The notes under the pieces: model-generated
Told to the model about the DNA's origin: nothing
The model's input: only the letters and a program-made list of their open reading frames with translations
Databases searched by the model: none
Translations under genes and position numbers: made by a program
Assembly (NCBI GenBank): GCA_963712435.1
Contig: CAVQIB010000001.1
Location: 620,001 to 684,000 of the forward strand
Length of the DNA stretch: 64,000 nucleotides
Source: Rhodoplanes sp963712435
Lineage (GTDB): Bacteria > Pseudomonadota > Alphaproteobacteria > Rhizobiales > Xanthobacteraceae
Reading direction: 5' to 3'
Part shown: one piece after another, positions 19,370 to 27,264 of the stretch
How the letters are laid out: each line of letters opens with the position of its first letter
Numbering within the stretch: the first letter of the stretch is position 1

Positions 19370-19880
19370 CGGTGGGGGTTTCTTGTCGCGCGCGTTCATC
19401 TGCTCGATCCAGGCGAAACCGTTCTCGCGGCGCGGACGCGCCCGAGGTTTGCCGCAAGTCTCCCTCGCAAGAGCGAGGGCGCGCGGAACGCCGGGGCCGC
19501 AAACCCCGCAGCCCTGTGTGCGGTGTGGTTGGAAAGCACACAGGACATAGTCGCCGCAGGCTTTGCCGGTTGTCCCGGCGTCCCGCGCGCGGTGGTTTTG
19601 GGCTTGCTCCGCATGCCCCCCGGTGGACTTTACCGTTGCTATCCACCGCTGATGGGCTCCAAACGACGCTCGGCCGGCGTTCTGACCACGCCCGGCGTCG
19701 CCGCCAGTGGAAGCCAAGTGACGCGCGGTGCGGCGCGCCAGGGCCATGCGGCTTGGGCCGCCCATGCGGCGCGGGCGTTAATCGCCCCGCAAAGGCCCAC
19801 CGCCGCCCGCCCCGCGCCTCGTGACGCTCGCGAAACGCCCCTCGCAGTGGGGACGGGCTGTGCAGGAATAGTATCCTAGT
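19370..19880 (-). repeat. Noncoding interspersed element of Bradyrhizobiaceae type (probable)
   Basis: About 500 bp with open frames on both strands but no domain, start signal or coding texture. Minus-strand readings such as APAFRAPSLLRG and AANLGRVRAARTV resemble short hypothetical proteins often mis-called from a dispersed element in Bradyrhizobium and relatives (from memory, unverified). Plus-strand landmarks are CTCGCAAGAGCGAGGGCGCG and GTGTGCGGTGTGGTTGG. I annotate it as a repeat and not as a gene. Confidence 0.45.
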
Positions 19881-19915
19881 TTGCGGCGGCAGTGTGGCGA
19901 TCTCGTCCTTTGTAG

Positions 19916-19996
19916 CCTCATCCTGAGGAGCCCGCGCAGCGGGCGTCTCGAAGGATGGTTCGAGACGCGCGGCTTCGCCGCGCTCTCACCATGAGG
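19916..19996. repeat. CCTCATCCTGAGG-type palindromic repeat
   Basis: CCTCATCCTGAGGAGCCCGC, CTCGAAGGATGG, CGAGACGCGCGGCTTCGCCG and CACCATGAGG form imperfect nested hairpins. This pattern is a very common intergenic repeat in Rhizobiales. Confidence 0.6.
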
Positions 19997-20033
19997 GGTA
20001 GTTCGGGGAGCGGCCGCCTTTCCCCTGCTGCGC

Positions 20034-20097
20034 GCAATCCGGGTTACGGCTATCAGCGCGATGTAGCCCGGATTTCGCGGAGCTCAATCCGGGGTCA
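20034..20097. repeat. GCCCGGATT-type palindromic repeat
   Basis: GCGCAATCCGGGTTACGG and GTAGCCCGGATTTCGCGGA with CTCAATCCGGGG make an inverted arrangement. Related copies lie at about 24750-24840 and 40011-40041. Confidence 0.5.
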
Positions 20098-20156
20098 GCC
20101 TTTCCGTTCGCCGAAACCCACCTGATCTCGACCGGCATCTCCGCTGCGCTGTCCTC

Positions 20157-20214
20157 GGTTCGTCATTCGCGGGCTGGACCCGCGCATCCATGCGGCGTGA
20201 CCGCAAATGCGGCG
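20157..20214. repeat. GTCATGCGCGGGCTTGACCCGCG repeat, copy A
   Basis: Contains CGCGGGCTGGACCCGCGCAT and GCGGCGTGACCGCAAATGCG. It matches copies B (21382-21480) and C (23843-23945). A possible GTG start of the following gene lies inside it. Confidence 0.7.
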
Positions 20215-20268
20215 AGCTGGTCGCCAGTGTCGTACAAATGCAGCCAGGAGAACGATGGTCCCGACGAC

Positions 20269-21162
20269 ATGGTCTTAGCCCTAGAGTTGAAAGCAGCGAA
20301 AATGATCAAAGATCGGCTTTACGAGCCCGCGCGAGATGAAATCCTATATCACTACTGCGACAAGCCAAGTTTCCAGGGAATCGTAGAGTCGAGATCGATA
20401 TGGGCGAGTGCGTTTCATAAGTTGAATGATCCCCTTGAGCGTAAGTGGGGTCGTGAGGTGTTTAAAAAAAGTTGCCGGCGACTGAAACCGGCCGTCAACA
20501 TTGATTATATTGAGATCGTCACCCAGTTCGTGGATTTGGCTTATTCGAGCTCGATCTTGATGGTGAGTTCGTTCTCGCTTCATGCGGATGATTGGAATCA
20601 GTGGCAACGATACGCCGCCTCTGGACAGGGCTTTGCGATTGGCTTCTCAGCCAACGCGCTTCGTATGCCCGCGAAACCCCTTCGCATCCTGTATGATCCT
20701 GTGCTTCAGGTAGAAGAACTGATCGGAAACCTTCGTCACATCTATCAACGTCAGCGGACGCTCGGATTTCCCTATGAGGACGAGTTCCAGGATCATTGCT
20801 TTCATCTGGGTCTCGATCTCTGCGCATATAAAGACCCTACGTTCCAGGAAGAGAAGGAGGTTAGATACGCTCACGTCGACGGACTAATGCCCGGCGAAAG
20901 GCAACAAATAATTCCTCTTGGCGCTCGCGGACCAGACGGCAATCGATTATCGGAGCCGTGCGAAACGCTCTATCGAACTCGTGGCGACGTGAAAGTGCCC
21001 TATGTGGCACTAGACTGGTCGGACAAGGGAAAGGTACAGCCGGTTACGACAGTTACTCTCGGACCCAACAATGCAGTAAGTGAAGCGAGTTTTAGAACCT
21101 ACCTTGACTCACAGGGGCTAACCACCACTCGCCTAACTCGGTCCACAGTCCGAGCCCCCTGA
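20269..21162 (+). CDS. DUF2971 domain protein
   Basis: Cytoplasmic protein of about 298 residues with the layout of DUF2971 (PF11185): LYHYCDKPSFQGIVESRSIW near the start, a LNDPLE pair, then SFSLHADDWNQWQRYAASGQ followed by GFAIGF, a middle DLCAYKDPTFQEEKEVRYAH block and a C-terminal VTLGPNN. The molecular role of the family is not known; members turn up in variable regions, sometimes beside defence genes. I chose ATG 20269 because an upstream in-frame GTG at 20197 is part of a repeat. Lower GC and less biased codons than its neighbours suggest recent acquisition. It stands alone between repeat copies A and B. Confidence 0.75.
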   Translation: MVLALELKAAKMIKDRLYEPARDEILYHYCDKPSFQGIVESRSIWASAFHKLNDPLERKWGREVFKKSCRRLKPAVNIDYIEIVTQFVDLAYSSSILMVSSFSLHADDWNQWQRYAASGQGFAIGFSANALRMPAKPLRILYDPVLQVEELIGNLRHIYQRQRTLGFPYEDEFQDHCFHLGLDLCAYKDPTFQEEKEVRYAHVDGLMPGERQQIIPLGARGPDGNRLSEPCETLYRTRGDVKVPYVALDWSDKGKVQPVTTVTLGPNNAVSEASFRTYLDSQGLTTTRLTRSTVRAP

Positions 21163-21570
21163 AACTCAAAAGACTGTGAGCTTTTAGCCCAAAGAAGACG
21201 AACGTTAATTCGAATTTCAAATCTGTTTATCGCGATGAAGCGGAAGATTTCAGCGCGCCCCTCGTCACGCGCGGCTCGACCCGTGCATCCATGCGGCATG
21301 CCCGCATTTGCCCCCTCCCCAACCCTCCCCCGCAAGGGCGGAGGGGGCGGAACCGCGGGCGGACCAGGCACCCGCTAAAAGTCGTCATGCGCGGGCTAGA
21401 CCCGCGCATCCATGCGGCTGACCGCAAAATGCGGCAGGTCAGCGTGGTTGCCGGGTCAAGCCCGGCAATGACGAGGGATAGGCGCCGGGTCAAGCCGGGC
21501 AATGACGAAGGATAGGCGCCGGTGGGCTGACCGCATCCGCTCATTCGCGCAAGGCGTCGGGCGCAGCAGG
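21163..21570. other. Repeat-filled gap between DUF2971 and eCIS-type genes
   Basis: No gene. 21264-21305 is a degraded copy and 21382-21480 an intact copy of the CGCGGGCTTGACCCGCG repeat. 21304-21350 is a CCCTCCCC..GGGCGGAGGG palindrome. A second unit GCCGGGTCAAGCCGGGCAAT follows at about 21485-21507. Confidence 0.6.
21382..21480. repeat. GTCATGCGCGGGCTTGACCCGCG repeat, copy B
   Basis: CGTCATGCGCGGGCTAGACC, GCGCATCCATGCGGCTGACC, GCAAAATGCGGCAGGTCAGC and the closing GCCGGGTCAAGCCCGGCAAT are shared almost base for base with copy C at 23843-23945. Confidence 0.75.
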
Positions 21571-23708
21571 CTAGGGCGTCCGCAAGCGCTCAGCACCTTC
21601 CTTGGACGTGATCTCCGCCCCGCTGCTGTCGATCATCACCTGGATCTGGTCGGCCGTGCCGAAGTGATGTGTTTTCGGGTCGTTCGGAGTACGCCAGGTC
21701 AGAGGAATGGGCCAAAAAAGGTGCCGATGCCGAAGGGCCCGGGCGTACCGGGTGGAATGGTGCCAATCGTGTCCTTGACGTTGTTGTTGGTGGCGTCGAC
21801 CCTGTTCCATGTCCCCCTTGGATGCATGCCCTTGTCCCATTTCAGGACGTCCTTGTAGTAGCCGGTCGCCTCGCCAGCGACCTTTTCTTCCCGGACCTCG
21901 ATGCCGGAAAACGACACGTTGAGCGGCAAGATCAGCGCGGTGGCCTCGAACCCAGAGCCCGCCAGTCCGGCGGTGTAGGCACGGTCGGTCGTCTTGGTCA
22001 TCTTGCGTTCGTTTGGAGGAATCACCCGGAAATCGATCGAGCACGGGGCGCCGGTGGCTGGCCTCGCCGTGATCGAACAAGACATTGGCTTGGCCGACGC
22101 GGGTGACACCCAGGCGCCGCTTGCGCCAGTGGCGTTGATGGCGCCCGCCGTTGCCGACCACGTGGACGGCGCCGACGCAGTCAGAAACACGATCTCGTTG
22201 ACGCCGACCACAGTCCGTGTGTCAGCCGTGCCGTCGGGCGCGGTGTCCAACGTTCGGGAACTGATCGTGCACTGGGGAGCGGCCGGCGCGGCAGGCTGGC
22301 GCGCGGGCGGCGAAGGCGCGCGACGAGTGGGCGGCGGCGGCCCGGCATCCGTCTGCGCGGTGGGAAGCGCCGTCTCGTTTGTCGCGGATGTCTCCGAGAT
22401 CGGCTGCTCGCCCCGCACCGCAACGTCGCCGAAGCTGTGCCCGAAGCGAGACCCTGCTGCGGATGCTGCGGCCCCCGATGTCGCCCCAGCGGGAGTCTTT
22501 GCAGGGCCAGGCGGTTGAGGAGCGGGAGCCGGCGCCTGGGGAGCAGGAGCAGGCCTGGGAACGTAGCCGTTGGCGTCTCCCTTGCGCTTGATGGCCTGGG
22601 CGCGCGCGAGATACAAGGGAGCGCCGTTATCGTAAGCACGTTGCTCATCGGCCGGAACGGCCCGCCCCGCCGTCACCGCGTTTCCGATTCGCGTCATGAT
22701 GCCGGGCAACACGGCCAGAAGTTCACGTTCGGAGTTTGCGGTCTGGGTATTGAGCCACGTTTGCGCGGCCTGAACACCCTGTCCGCCAAAGCGGACGTCC
22801 TCGTCGCAGTGAAAGAGTTCGTGCCGGACGGTGAGATCCCTGGCGTAGAAGTGATCGCGGAAGGGCTGATTCTTCATAAACCGCCGTCCGGCGTGCACCA
22901 CGGGGGCGGGAGGCGGAGTGAGATCGGCGACAACCTTCGGATAGTTGGTTTGGTTGATGGAAGGGTCGGACTCAGAAGCGATGTCGGTACGACCGGAATT
23001 GGTCACCTGATACGTGATCGCGCCTCGAATATCACCCGTCACCTCAAAGCTCGCCGGGGTAGCCGGCGTGCCTGGGCTGCCCGGACCCGCGGGAGTGCCT
23101 GGGACGCCCGCATGATGAGTGTACGAGAAGTTTTCGGGGAGAAAGTTGTAGACGGTCAAGCCGAAGTCGGTGGGGGGAGGCCCCTCGTTCTTGATGCTGC
23201 TGGTGTAGTTGAGATGGCTGACAATGCGGTCTGCCTGCTCCCCTGAGATAGAGGGCAGCGCACCGTGGGGAATGGGAATGGGTTCACCGTCTTCGCCCTG
23301 CGGTTTCGATTCCCCTGATTTTGCAACGGCGGACTGGCTGACAAGCGGCTCGGACTCTGCCCGCGACGTGTGCCGGTCGGCGCTAAGGGCATCGCTCTGG
23401 CGGCCTTTTACGATTGCGCGGAGCGTAACCTTAAAGGGGCGCGTTTGTGTAGGCGAGGCTGCAGCGGAGCTTGGGGGATAGAGAGGTATGGAGGCGAAAT
23501 CCCACGAGTTGGTCGGCGCGGAGGCTCGGTCAGAGTGGGCGCGTGTCGCTGCATCGAACGACTGCCCCTGAGAGCGCAGGACCTCAGGCACGATGGGAGC
23601 CGCCTCGTCAAGACGATGGCCAAAAGGTGCAGCGCGGTGAAGCGGCGTTGCGTTCTTTGAAGGTGCGGCGGTCTTCGCCTTTGGCTTTGCAACTGGCGGA
23701 GCAAACAT
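21571..23708 (-). CDS. eCIS-type cargo protein with HExxH motif (one frameshift near the C-terminus)
   Basis: About 710 residues. The chosen start (ATG 23708) gives MFAPPVAKPKAKT, the leader I associate with proteins of extracellular contractile injection system loci. Soon after comes a degenerate DUF4157-like stretch IVPEVLRSQGQSFDAATRA. A central segment has RHELFHCDED, an HExxH metalloprotease signature. A Pro/Ala-rich linker follows with RFGHSFGDVAV, another eCIS hallmark. The C-terminus has an Ig-like region (VGVNEIVFLTA) and a domain with VIPPNERKMTKT, AGLAGSGFEATALIL and VSFSGIEVREE. The main frame stops at 21699, but one base less in a T6 run gives FFWPIPLTWRTPNDPKTHHF and ends at 21571, completing the domain. 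No sheath, tube or baseplate gene is in the window. Cargo role is inferred. Confidence 0.65.
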
Positions 23709-23842
23709 AGTCGCCTCCACAGCCATGCCGATGCAATGAATGTGGCATAGGCCGCGGGTGATGAGAAGACTCGACGGCACAACGCGACACTTATGAAATC
23801 ACTACCGGAACCGGGCAAGGCGGGCCATTCCAGCTGTCCTTG

Positions 23843-23945
23843 GTTCGTCATGCGCGGGCTTGACCCGCGCATCCATGCGGCGTGACCGCAAATGCGGCGG
23901 AGTCAGCGTGGATTGCCGGGTCAAGCCCGGCAATGACGAAGGAGC
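23843..23945. repeat. GTCATGCGCGGGCTTGACCCGCG repeat, copy C
   Basis: Closest match to copy B, with CGTCATGCGCGGGCTTGACC, the GCGTGACCGCAAATGCGG middle and a terminal GCCGGGTCAAGCCCGGCAAT. It lies between the start of the eCIS-type gene and the tandem small-protein genes. Confidence 0.75.
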
Positions 23946-24059
23946 GGGGGCCGCGAGCACGTTCTTCCAAAACATCGTCGATCAACGTGATGTAAGTCAC
24001 AATCGTCGGCGCGCCCCGGTCGCACCTATTTCGTGTCGCGTATAACGAAGGAGGACACG

Positions 24060-24335
24060 ATGACAGGTAGAAAGTTCACTGTTATTTGCGGCTTCGTCTT
24101 ATTGCTCGCTGTCGCCATGCTCCCCGGCGCAGCATTCGCGACGTGGAGCGCCTATACCGACGACGGCACGCACTACGGCATCCGCGAAGGCAACAACAAA
24201 ATCATGCTTGGCCTTACGGAGAAGGAAGCCACAAAGACCGCTCGCAAGATCAACAAAGCCATGGCGAAGGACAAGGGTTTCGTCGACGCCGGCACAGGTC
24301 CGTGCCACGATCCGAAGTCCGGCGTCCTGTGCTGA
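24060..24335 (+). CDS. Small exported protein with GTGPCHDPKSGVLC tail (paralogue 1)
   Basis: 91 residues. ATG 24060 follows AAGGAGG by 6 nt. Residues 1-28 form a signal peptide (hydrophobic FVLLLAVAMLPGAAFA with an AFA cleavage site). The mature part, ATWSAYTDDGTHYGIREGNN, is short and basic, with a LTEKEATKTARKINKA helix, and ends GTGPCHDPKSGVLC. I know no family. The two cysteines of the tail could form a disulfide in the periplasm. A paralogue follows 27 nt downstream with an identical last 14 residues, which points to tandem duplication and a conserved tail function. Confidence 0.75.
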   Translation: MTGRKFTVICGFVLLLAVAMLPGAAFATWSAYTDDGTHYGIREGNNKIMLGLTEKEATKTARKINKAMAKDKGFVDAGTGPCHDPKSGVLC

Positions 24336-24362
24336 ACCCTGGATGGTTTGGAGGAATTGACC

Positions 24363-24620
24363 ATGAAGAAGTTTTTTCGCTTGCCGGTCCTTGTTCTGCT
24401 CTGCGCTTTGGCGGCGCCCTCGGGTGCGTTAGCGGGGACGTGGGTCGTCGAACGCCATCCCATGGGTCCAGGTTATGTGGTGACTGACCATGAGACCGGT
24501 ACAATTCACACGAAGGGCAAGAAAGCCGCCAATAAGATTGCCAAAATACTCAACCACGCGGGCTTCGCTGATCCCGGCACAGGCCCGTGCCACGATCCGA
24601 AGTCCGGCGTCCTGTGCTGA
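24363..24620 (+). CDS. Small exported protein with GTGPCHDPKSGVLC tail (paralogue 2)
   Basis: 85 residues. The start MKKFFRLPVLVLLCALAAPS is a signal peptide with cleavage after ALAG or nearby. The body, TWVVERHPMGPGYVVTDHET with GKKAANKIAKILNHAGF, parallels the upstream paralogue (Trp near the mature N-terminus, then a Lys-rich helix), and the last 14 residues are the same. GGAGG at about 24350 precedes the ATG. Probably one transcript with the first copy. Function unknown. The body has diverged much more than the tail. Confidence 0.75.
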   Translation: MKKFFRLPVLVLLCALAAPSGALAGTWVVERHPMGPGYVVTDHETGTIHTKGKKAANKIAKILNHAGFADPGTGPCHDPKSGVLC

Positions 24621-24744
24621 GTGCGCGGTCAAATCGCAGACCCGTTGCGCGTGATAGGCTAATGTCGGCACTGGCGCAAAGCATGCGAACGCGAACTTAA
24701 AACTATCGTCTGCTTATCGCCCCGATGTGAAAATCGAACCAAGA

Positions 24745-24840
24745 GCAGCCCGCATTGAGCGAAGCGCAATGCGGGGAACCGGCGGATCAGGTCCTGTCCC
24801 GGATTTTGCTGCGCGCAATCCGGGCTACGGGCTCGGGCCG
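24745..24840. repeat. GCCCGGATT-family repeat with inverted arms
   Basis: GCCCGCATTGAGCGAAGCGC followed by AATGCGGGG and, further on, CCCGGATTTTGCTGCGCGCA with ATCCGGGCTACGG. Two adjacent inverted arms of the same family as 20034-20097 and 40011-40041. Confidence 0.55.
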
Positions 24841-24854
24841 CCGCTATTGCGACC

Positions 24855-25676
24855 TCAGAACAACTCCGCCTGGCCGTCGTCTTTTTTCGGCCTGGGCTTG
24901 CGGGCGGCGGGCTGGGCAAGCGCCGGCGCGCCGCTCGCCAGTCCCGTCCCGCCTGCCGCGCCGACGCCCTGCCCCTGCTCCACCGTCCCCACCGCCGCGT
25001 CCCCCTGCCCGACCGCGAGCGGCGCGATCAGCGCGGGGAAATCGTTGGCCGTGCGATTGACGGCGAGCGACACCTCATGGGCTTCCAGCAGGGCGTCCGG
25101 CGCGGGCGCGATCAGCGCGGCGGCCGTCATCGCATCGACCCGGTCGCAGTCGAGCCACAGGTCGAACGCCTCCGGCGGGACGATCACCGGCATGCGGTCA
25201 TGGATCGGCGCGAGCAGGCGGTTCGCCCGCGTCGTGACGATGCACACCGTGTCCATCTCCTCGCCGTTCGGGCCGGTCCAGGTGTCCCACAGGCCGGCGA
25301 AGGCGAGCGGCCCGCCGCCCTTCTTGCGGACGTAATAGGGACGCCGGCGTCCGCCCTCGTCCTTCCAGTCGTAAAAACCGTCGGCCGGCACGAGGCAGCG
25401 CCGCCGCTTCATCGCGGAGCGGAACGCCGGCTTGTCGTTGACCGATTCCCCGCGCGCGTTCACGAGCAGCGAGAACACGTGCAGGTCCTTCACCCAGGAG
25501 GGAATGAGCCCCCAGCGCATGAGCGCGAAGCAGGGCTCGCCGTTCACGCGGCGGACAACCGGGATCGGCTGGGTCGGCGCGACATTGTAGCGGGGCGGAA
25601 AGCGCTCCTCCTCGCGATAGCGGAAGAGCGCCCGCATGGCCTCCGGAGAGGAGGTGATGGCGTAACGGCCGCACAT
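24855..25676 (-). CDS. SRAP-family protein (YedK/HMCES type), abasic-site DNA-protein crosslinker
   Basis: 273 residues. SRAP proteins protect abasic sites in single-stranded DNA by forming a thiazolidine link through Cys2. The start MCGRYAIT gives the obligatory Cys2 after Met removal. PRYNVAPTQ, ALMRWGLIPSW, NARGES (Asn73), LVPADGFYDWK and RLLAPIHDRMPVI (His159) are the family motifs. The position usually held by the catalytic Glu in GFYEW is Asp103 here. Beyond about residue 225 there is a low-complexity Gly/Ala tail ending KPRPKKDDGQAELF. Single gene, divergent from the Nudix gene. Confidence 0.92.
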   Translation of the reverse strand: MCGRYAITSSPEAMRALFRYREEERFPPRYNVAPTQPIPVVRRVNGEPCFALMRWGLIPSWVKDLHVFSLLVNARGESVNDKPAFRSAMKRRRCLVPADGFYDWKDEGGRRRPYYVRKKGGGPLAFAGLWDTWTGPNGEEMDTVCIVTTRANRLLAPIHDRMPVIVPPEAFDLWLDCDRVDAMTAAALIAPAPDALLEAHEVSLAVNRTANDFPALIAPLAVGQGDAAVGTVEQGQGVGAAGGTGLASGAPALAQPAARKPRPKKDDGQAELF

Positions 25677-25875
25677 CGAAGAACCCTCAAGTCTTCAGTA
25701 ACCTTAATACGCGTTCGGCGCAGCGCGTGCTTGTTCAATCCTCGCCGCGCGTTTCGCCCCGGCGCACCCGCCGATCCGCGTCCGACCGGCGGGCGGCCGG
25801 CGGGGCGTTATCGCGATTGCCGAGGCAGGTCACGCACCGCATGATGCCCGCTATGTATGCACGCGCGACGCCGCC

Positions 25876-26319
25876 ATGAACGGCCGTTCCTATCCGCTGC
25901 GTCCGATTCTCGCCGTCAGCGCCGCCGTGTTCCGCGACGGCAGGGTGCTGGTGGTGCGCCGCGCGCGGCCGCCGGCCCATGGCCTGTTTACGCTGCCGGG
26001 CGGCGGGGTGGAAGCGGGCGAGACGCTGATCGAGGCGGTCGTCCGCGAGGTGGCGGAGGAGACCGGCCTCGCCATCGCGCCGGTCGCGCTGGCCGGCCAC
26101 CGCGAGGCGATCGAGCGCGACCGGGAGGGCCGCGTCGCGCGCCACTTCGTCATCCTCGCCTTTGCGGCGCTTTGGCGCGCCGGCGAGCCCGCCCTCAATG
26201 CGGAGCTCGACGACTATCGATGGCTCGACCCGGATGCGCTCGGGACGCTGAAGACCACCGAAGGCCTGCCGCAGATCATCGCAGCGGCCCGCACAAGGCT
26301 CGGGCCGCACGGAGAGTAG
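25876..26319 (+). CDS. NUDIX hydrolase
   Basis: 147 residues. Hydrolyses a nucleoside diphosphate linked to another moiety; substrate unknown. The Nudix box GGGVEAGETLIEAVVREVAE plus ETGL spans residues 42-64 and keeps the Gx5Ex7REUxEExGU pattern. The N-terminus PILAVSAAVFRDGRVLVVRR is the first strand pair. The C-terminus has WLDPDALGTLKTTEGLPQII. ATG 25876 is chosen because conservation starts soon after it. A mutT-like or ADP-ribose-type role is possible. Confidence 0.88.
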   Translation: MNGRSYPLRPILAVSAAVFRDGRVLVVRRARPPAHGLFTLPGGGVEAGETLIEAVVREVAEETGLAIAPVALAGHREAIERDREGRVARHFVILAFAALWRAGEPALNAELDDYRWLDPDALGTLKTTEGLPQIIAAARTRLGPHGE

Positions 26320-26401
26320 GCCTGACGTCGCGCCTCCGCCCGCCTTGCGGCCGACGCCTTTGCGCCCCATAGAGGACGCGATCGATCACGAAAGCTTCGG
26401 C

Positions 26402-26779
26402 ATGAAACGCGCCGTCCTCTCCGCCTGTCTCTGCCTCGCGCTGCTCGGCGGCCTCGGCGGTCCGGCCGCCGCGCAGACGACCCCGTTCGACAATGATCTG
26501 CGGCGGCTCGCCGAAATCCTCGGCGCGCTGCATTACCTGCGCGCCTTGTGCGGCGCCAATGAAGGCCAGAAATGGCGCAACGAAATGCAGGCGCTGATCG
26601 ACGCCGAAGCGCCGAGCGGGGCGCGCCGCTCGCAGATGATCCTCGCCTTCAATCGCGGCTTCAACGTCTTCCAGCAGAGCTATCGCACCTGCACGCCGCC
26701 GGCCGAGGTCGCCATCCGGCGCTATCTCGAGGAAGGCGCGAAAATCTCCCGCGAGGTCACCGCCCGCTACGCGAATTGA
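26402..26779 (+). CDS. TIGR02301 family exported protein
   Basis: 125 residues. Signal peptide in residues 1-24 (LSACLCLALLGGLGGPAAAQ). The mature part begins near TTPFDNDLRRLAEILGALHY and carries LRALCGANEGQKWRNEMQAL and AFNRGFNVFQQSYRTCTPPA, with two conserved cysteines. The layout matches the TIGR02301 group restricted to alphaproteobacteria, whose function is not known. The ATG at 26402 starts the signal peptide. An upstream in-frame extension to 26345 has no hydrophobic start. Confidence 0.75.
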   Translation: MKRAVLSACLCLALLGGLGGPAAAQTTPFDNDLRRLAEILGALHYLRALCGANEGQKWRNEMQALIDAEAPSGARRSQMILAFNRGFNVFQQSYRTCTPPAEVAIRRYLEEGAKISREVTARYAN

Positions 26780-26879
26780 AGCGGCGCACGACCTCTGCGC
26801 GTTAACCCTTTGTTGAGGATTGTCTGGTCGGCCCGACTGGTCATGCTAGAACTTCGCTCGCAGGCCGGGGGTTTTCAGC

Positions 26880-27140
26880 ATGTCGATGATGGCGCAGGGC
26901 GCTCGCAAGACGCGGTCGGACCAGGATCAGAAAAAGCGCGCCCTCGGCCACGTCAAGGAGGCCTGGATGGAGGCCTGGCTCGACGGCATCGACTCCGAGT
27001 GCATGGCGCAGGTTTCGCTGTTCGTCACGCTGACCGAACTCGTGGCCACCTATGGTGAGGATGCGACCGCACGGTTCGCCGCGAGCCTGCCCAAGCGCAT
27101 TTCCTCCGGCGAATTCTCGCTGCGCAAGTCGAAGCAATAG
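26880..27140 (+). CDS. Small conserved hypothetical protein
   Basis: 86 residues, hydrophilic and predicted cytoplasmic. MSMMAQGARKTRSDQDQKKR is followed by a helical part, HVKEAWMEAWLDGIDSECMA and FVTLTELVATYGEDATARFA, then a basic end KRISSGEFSLRKSKQ. I do not recognise a Pfam domain. It resembles small lineage-specific proteins of Hyphomicrobiales in size and style only. No signal peptide or membrane segment. Codon texture matches the neighbours. Confidence 0.6.
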   Translation: MSMMAQGARKTRSDQDQKKRALGHVKEAWMEAWLDGIDSECMAQVSLFVTLTELVATYGEDATARFAASLPKRISSGEFSLRKSKQ

Positions 27141-27264
27141 CCCCGGCGGGGCGCGCGTTCAGCCCTTGAGGCGTGACGCTGGGTGACCTACCTTGTCGTG
27201 GGTCCATTTCCGGCATGCTCCGCTGCAACGTCGCGACGGGCGGGATCGCGCCGGACGAAGGCGA

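Noticed and set aside
19181..19879. 232-residue open frame on the plus strand after the FAD oxidase
   Set aside because: Its first part is an off-frame reading of the oxidase end and the rest is the probable interspersed element.
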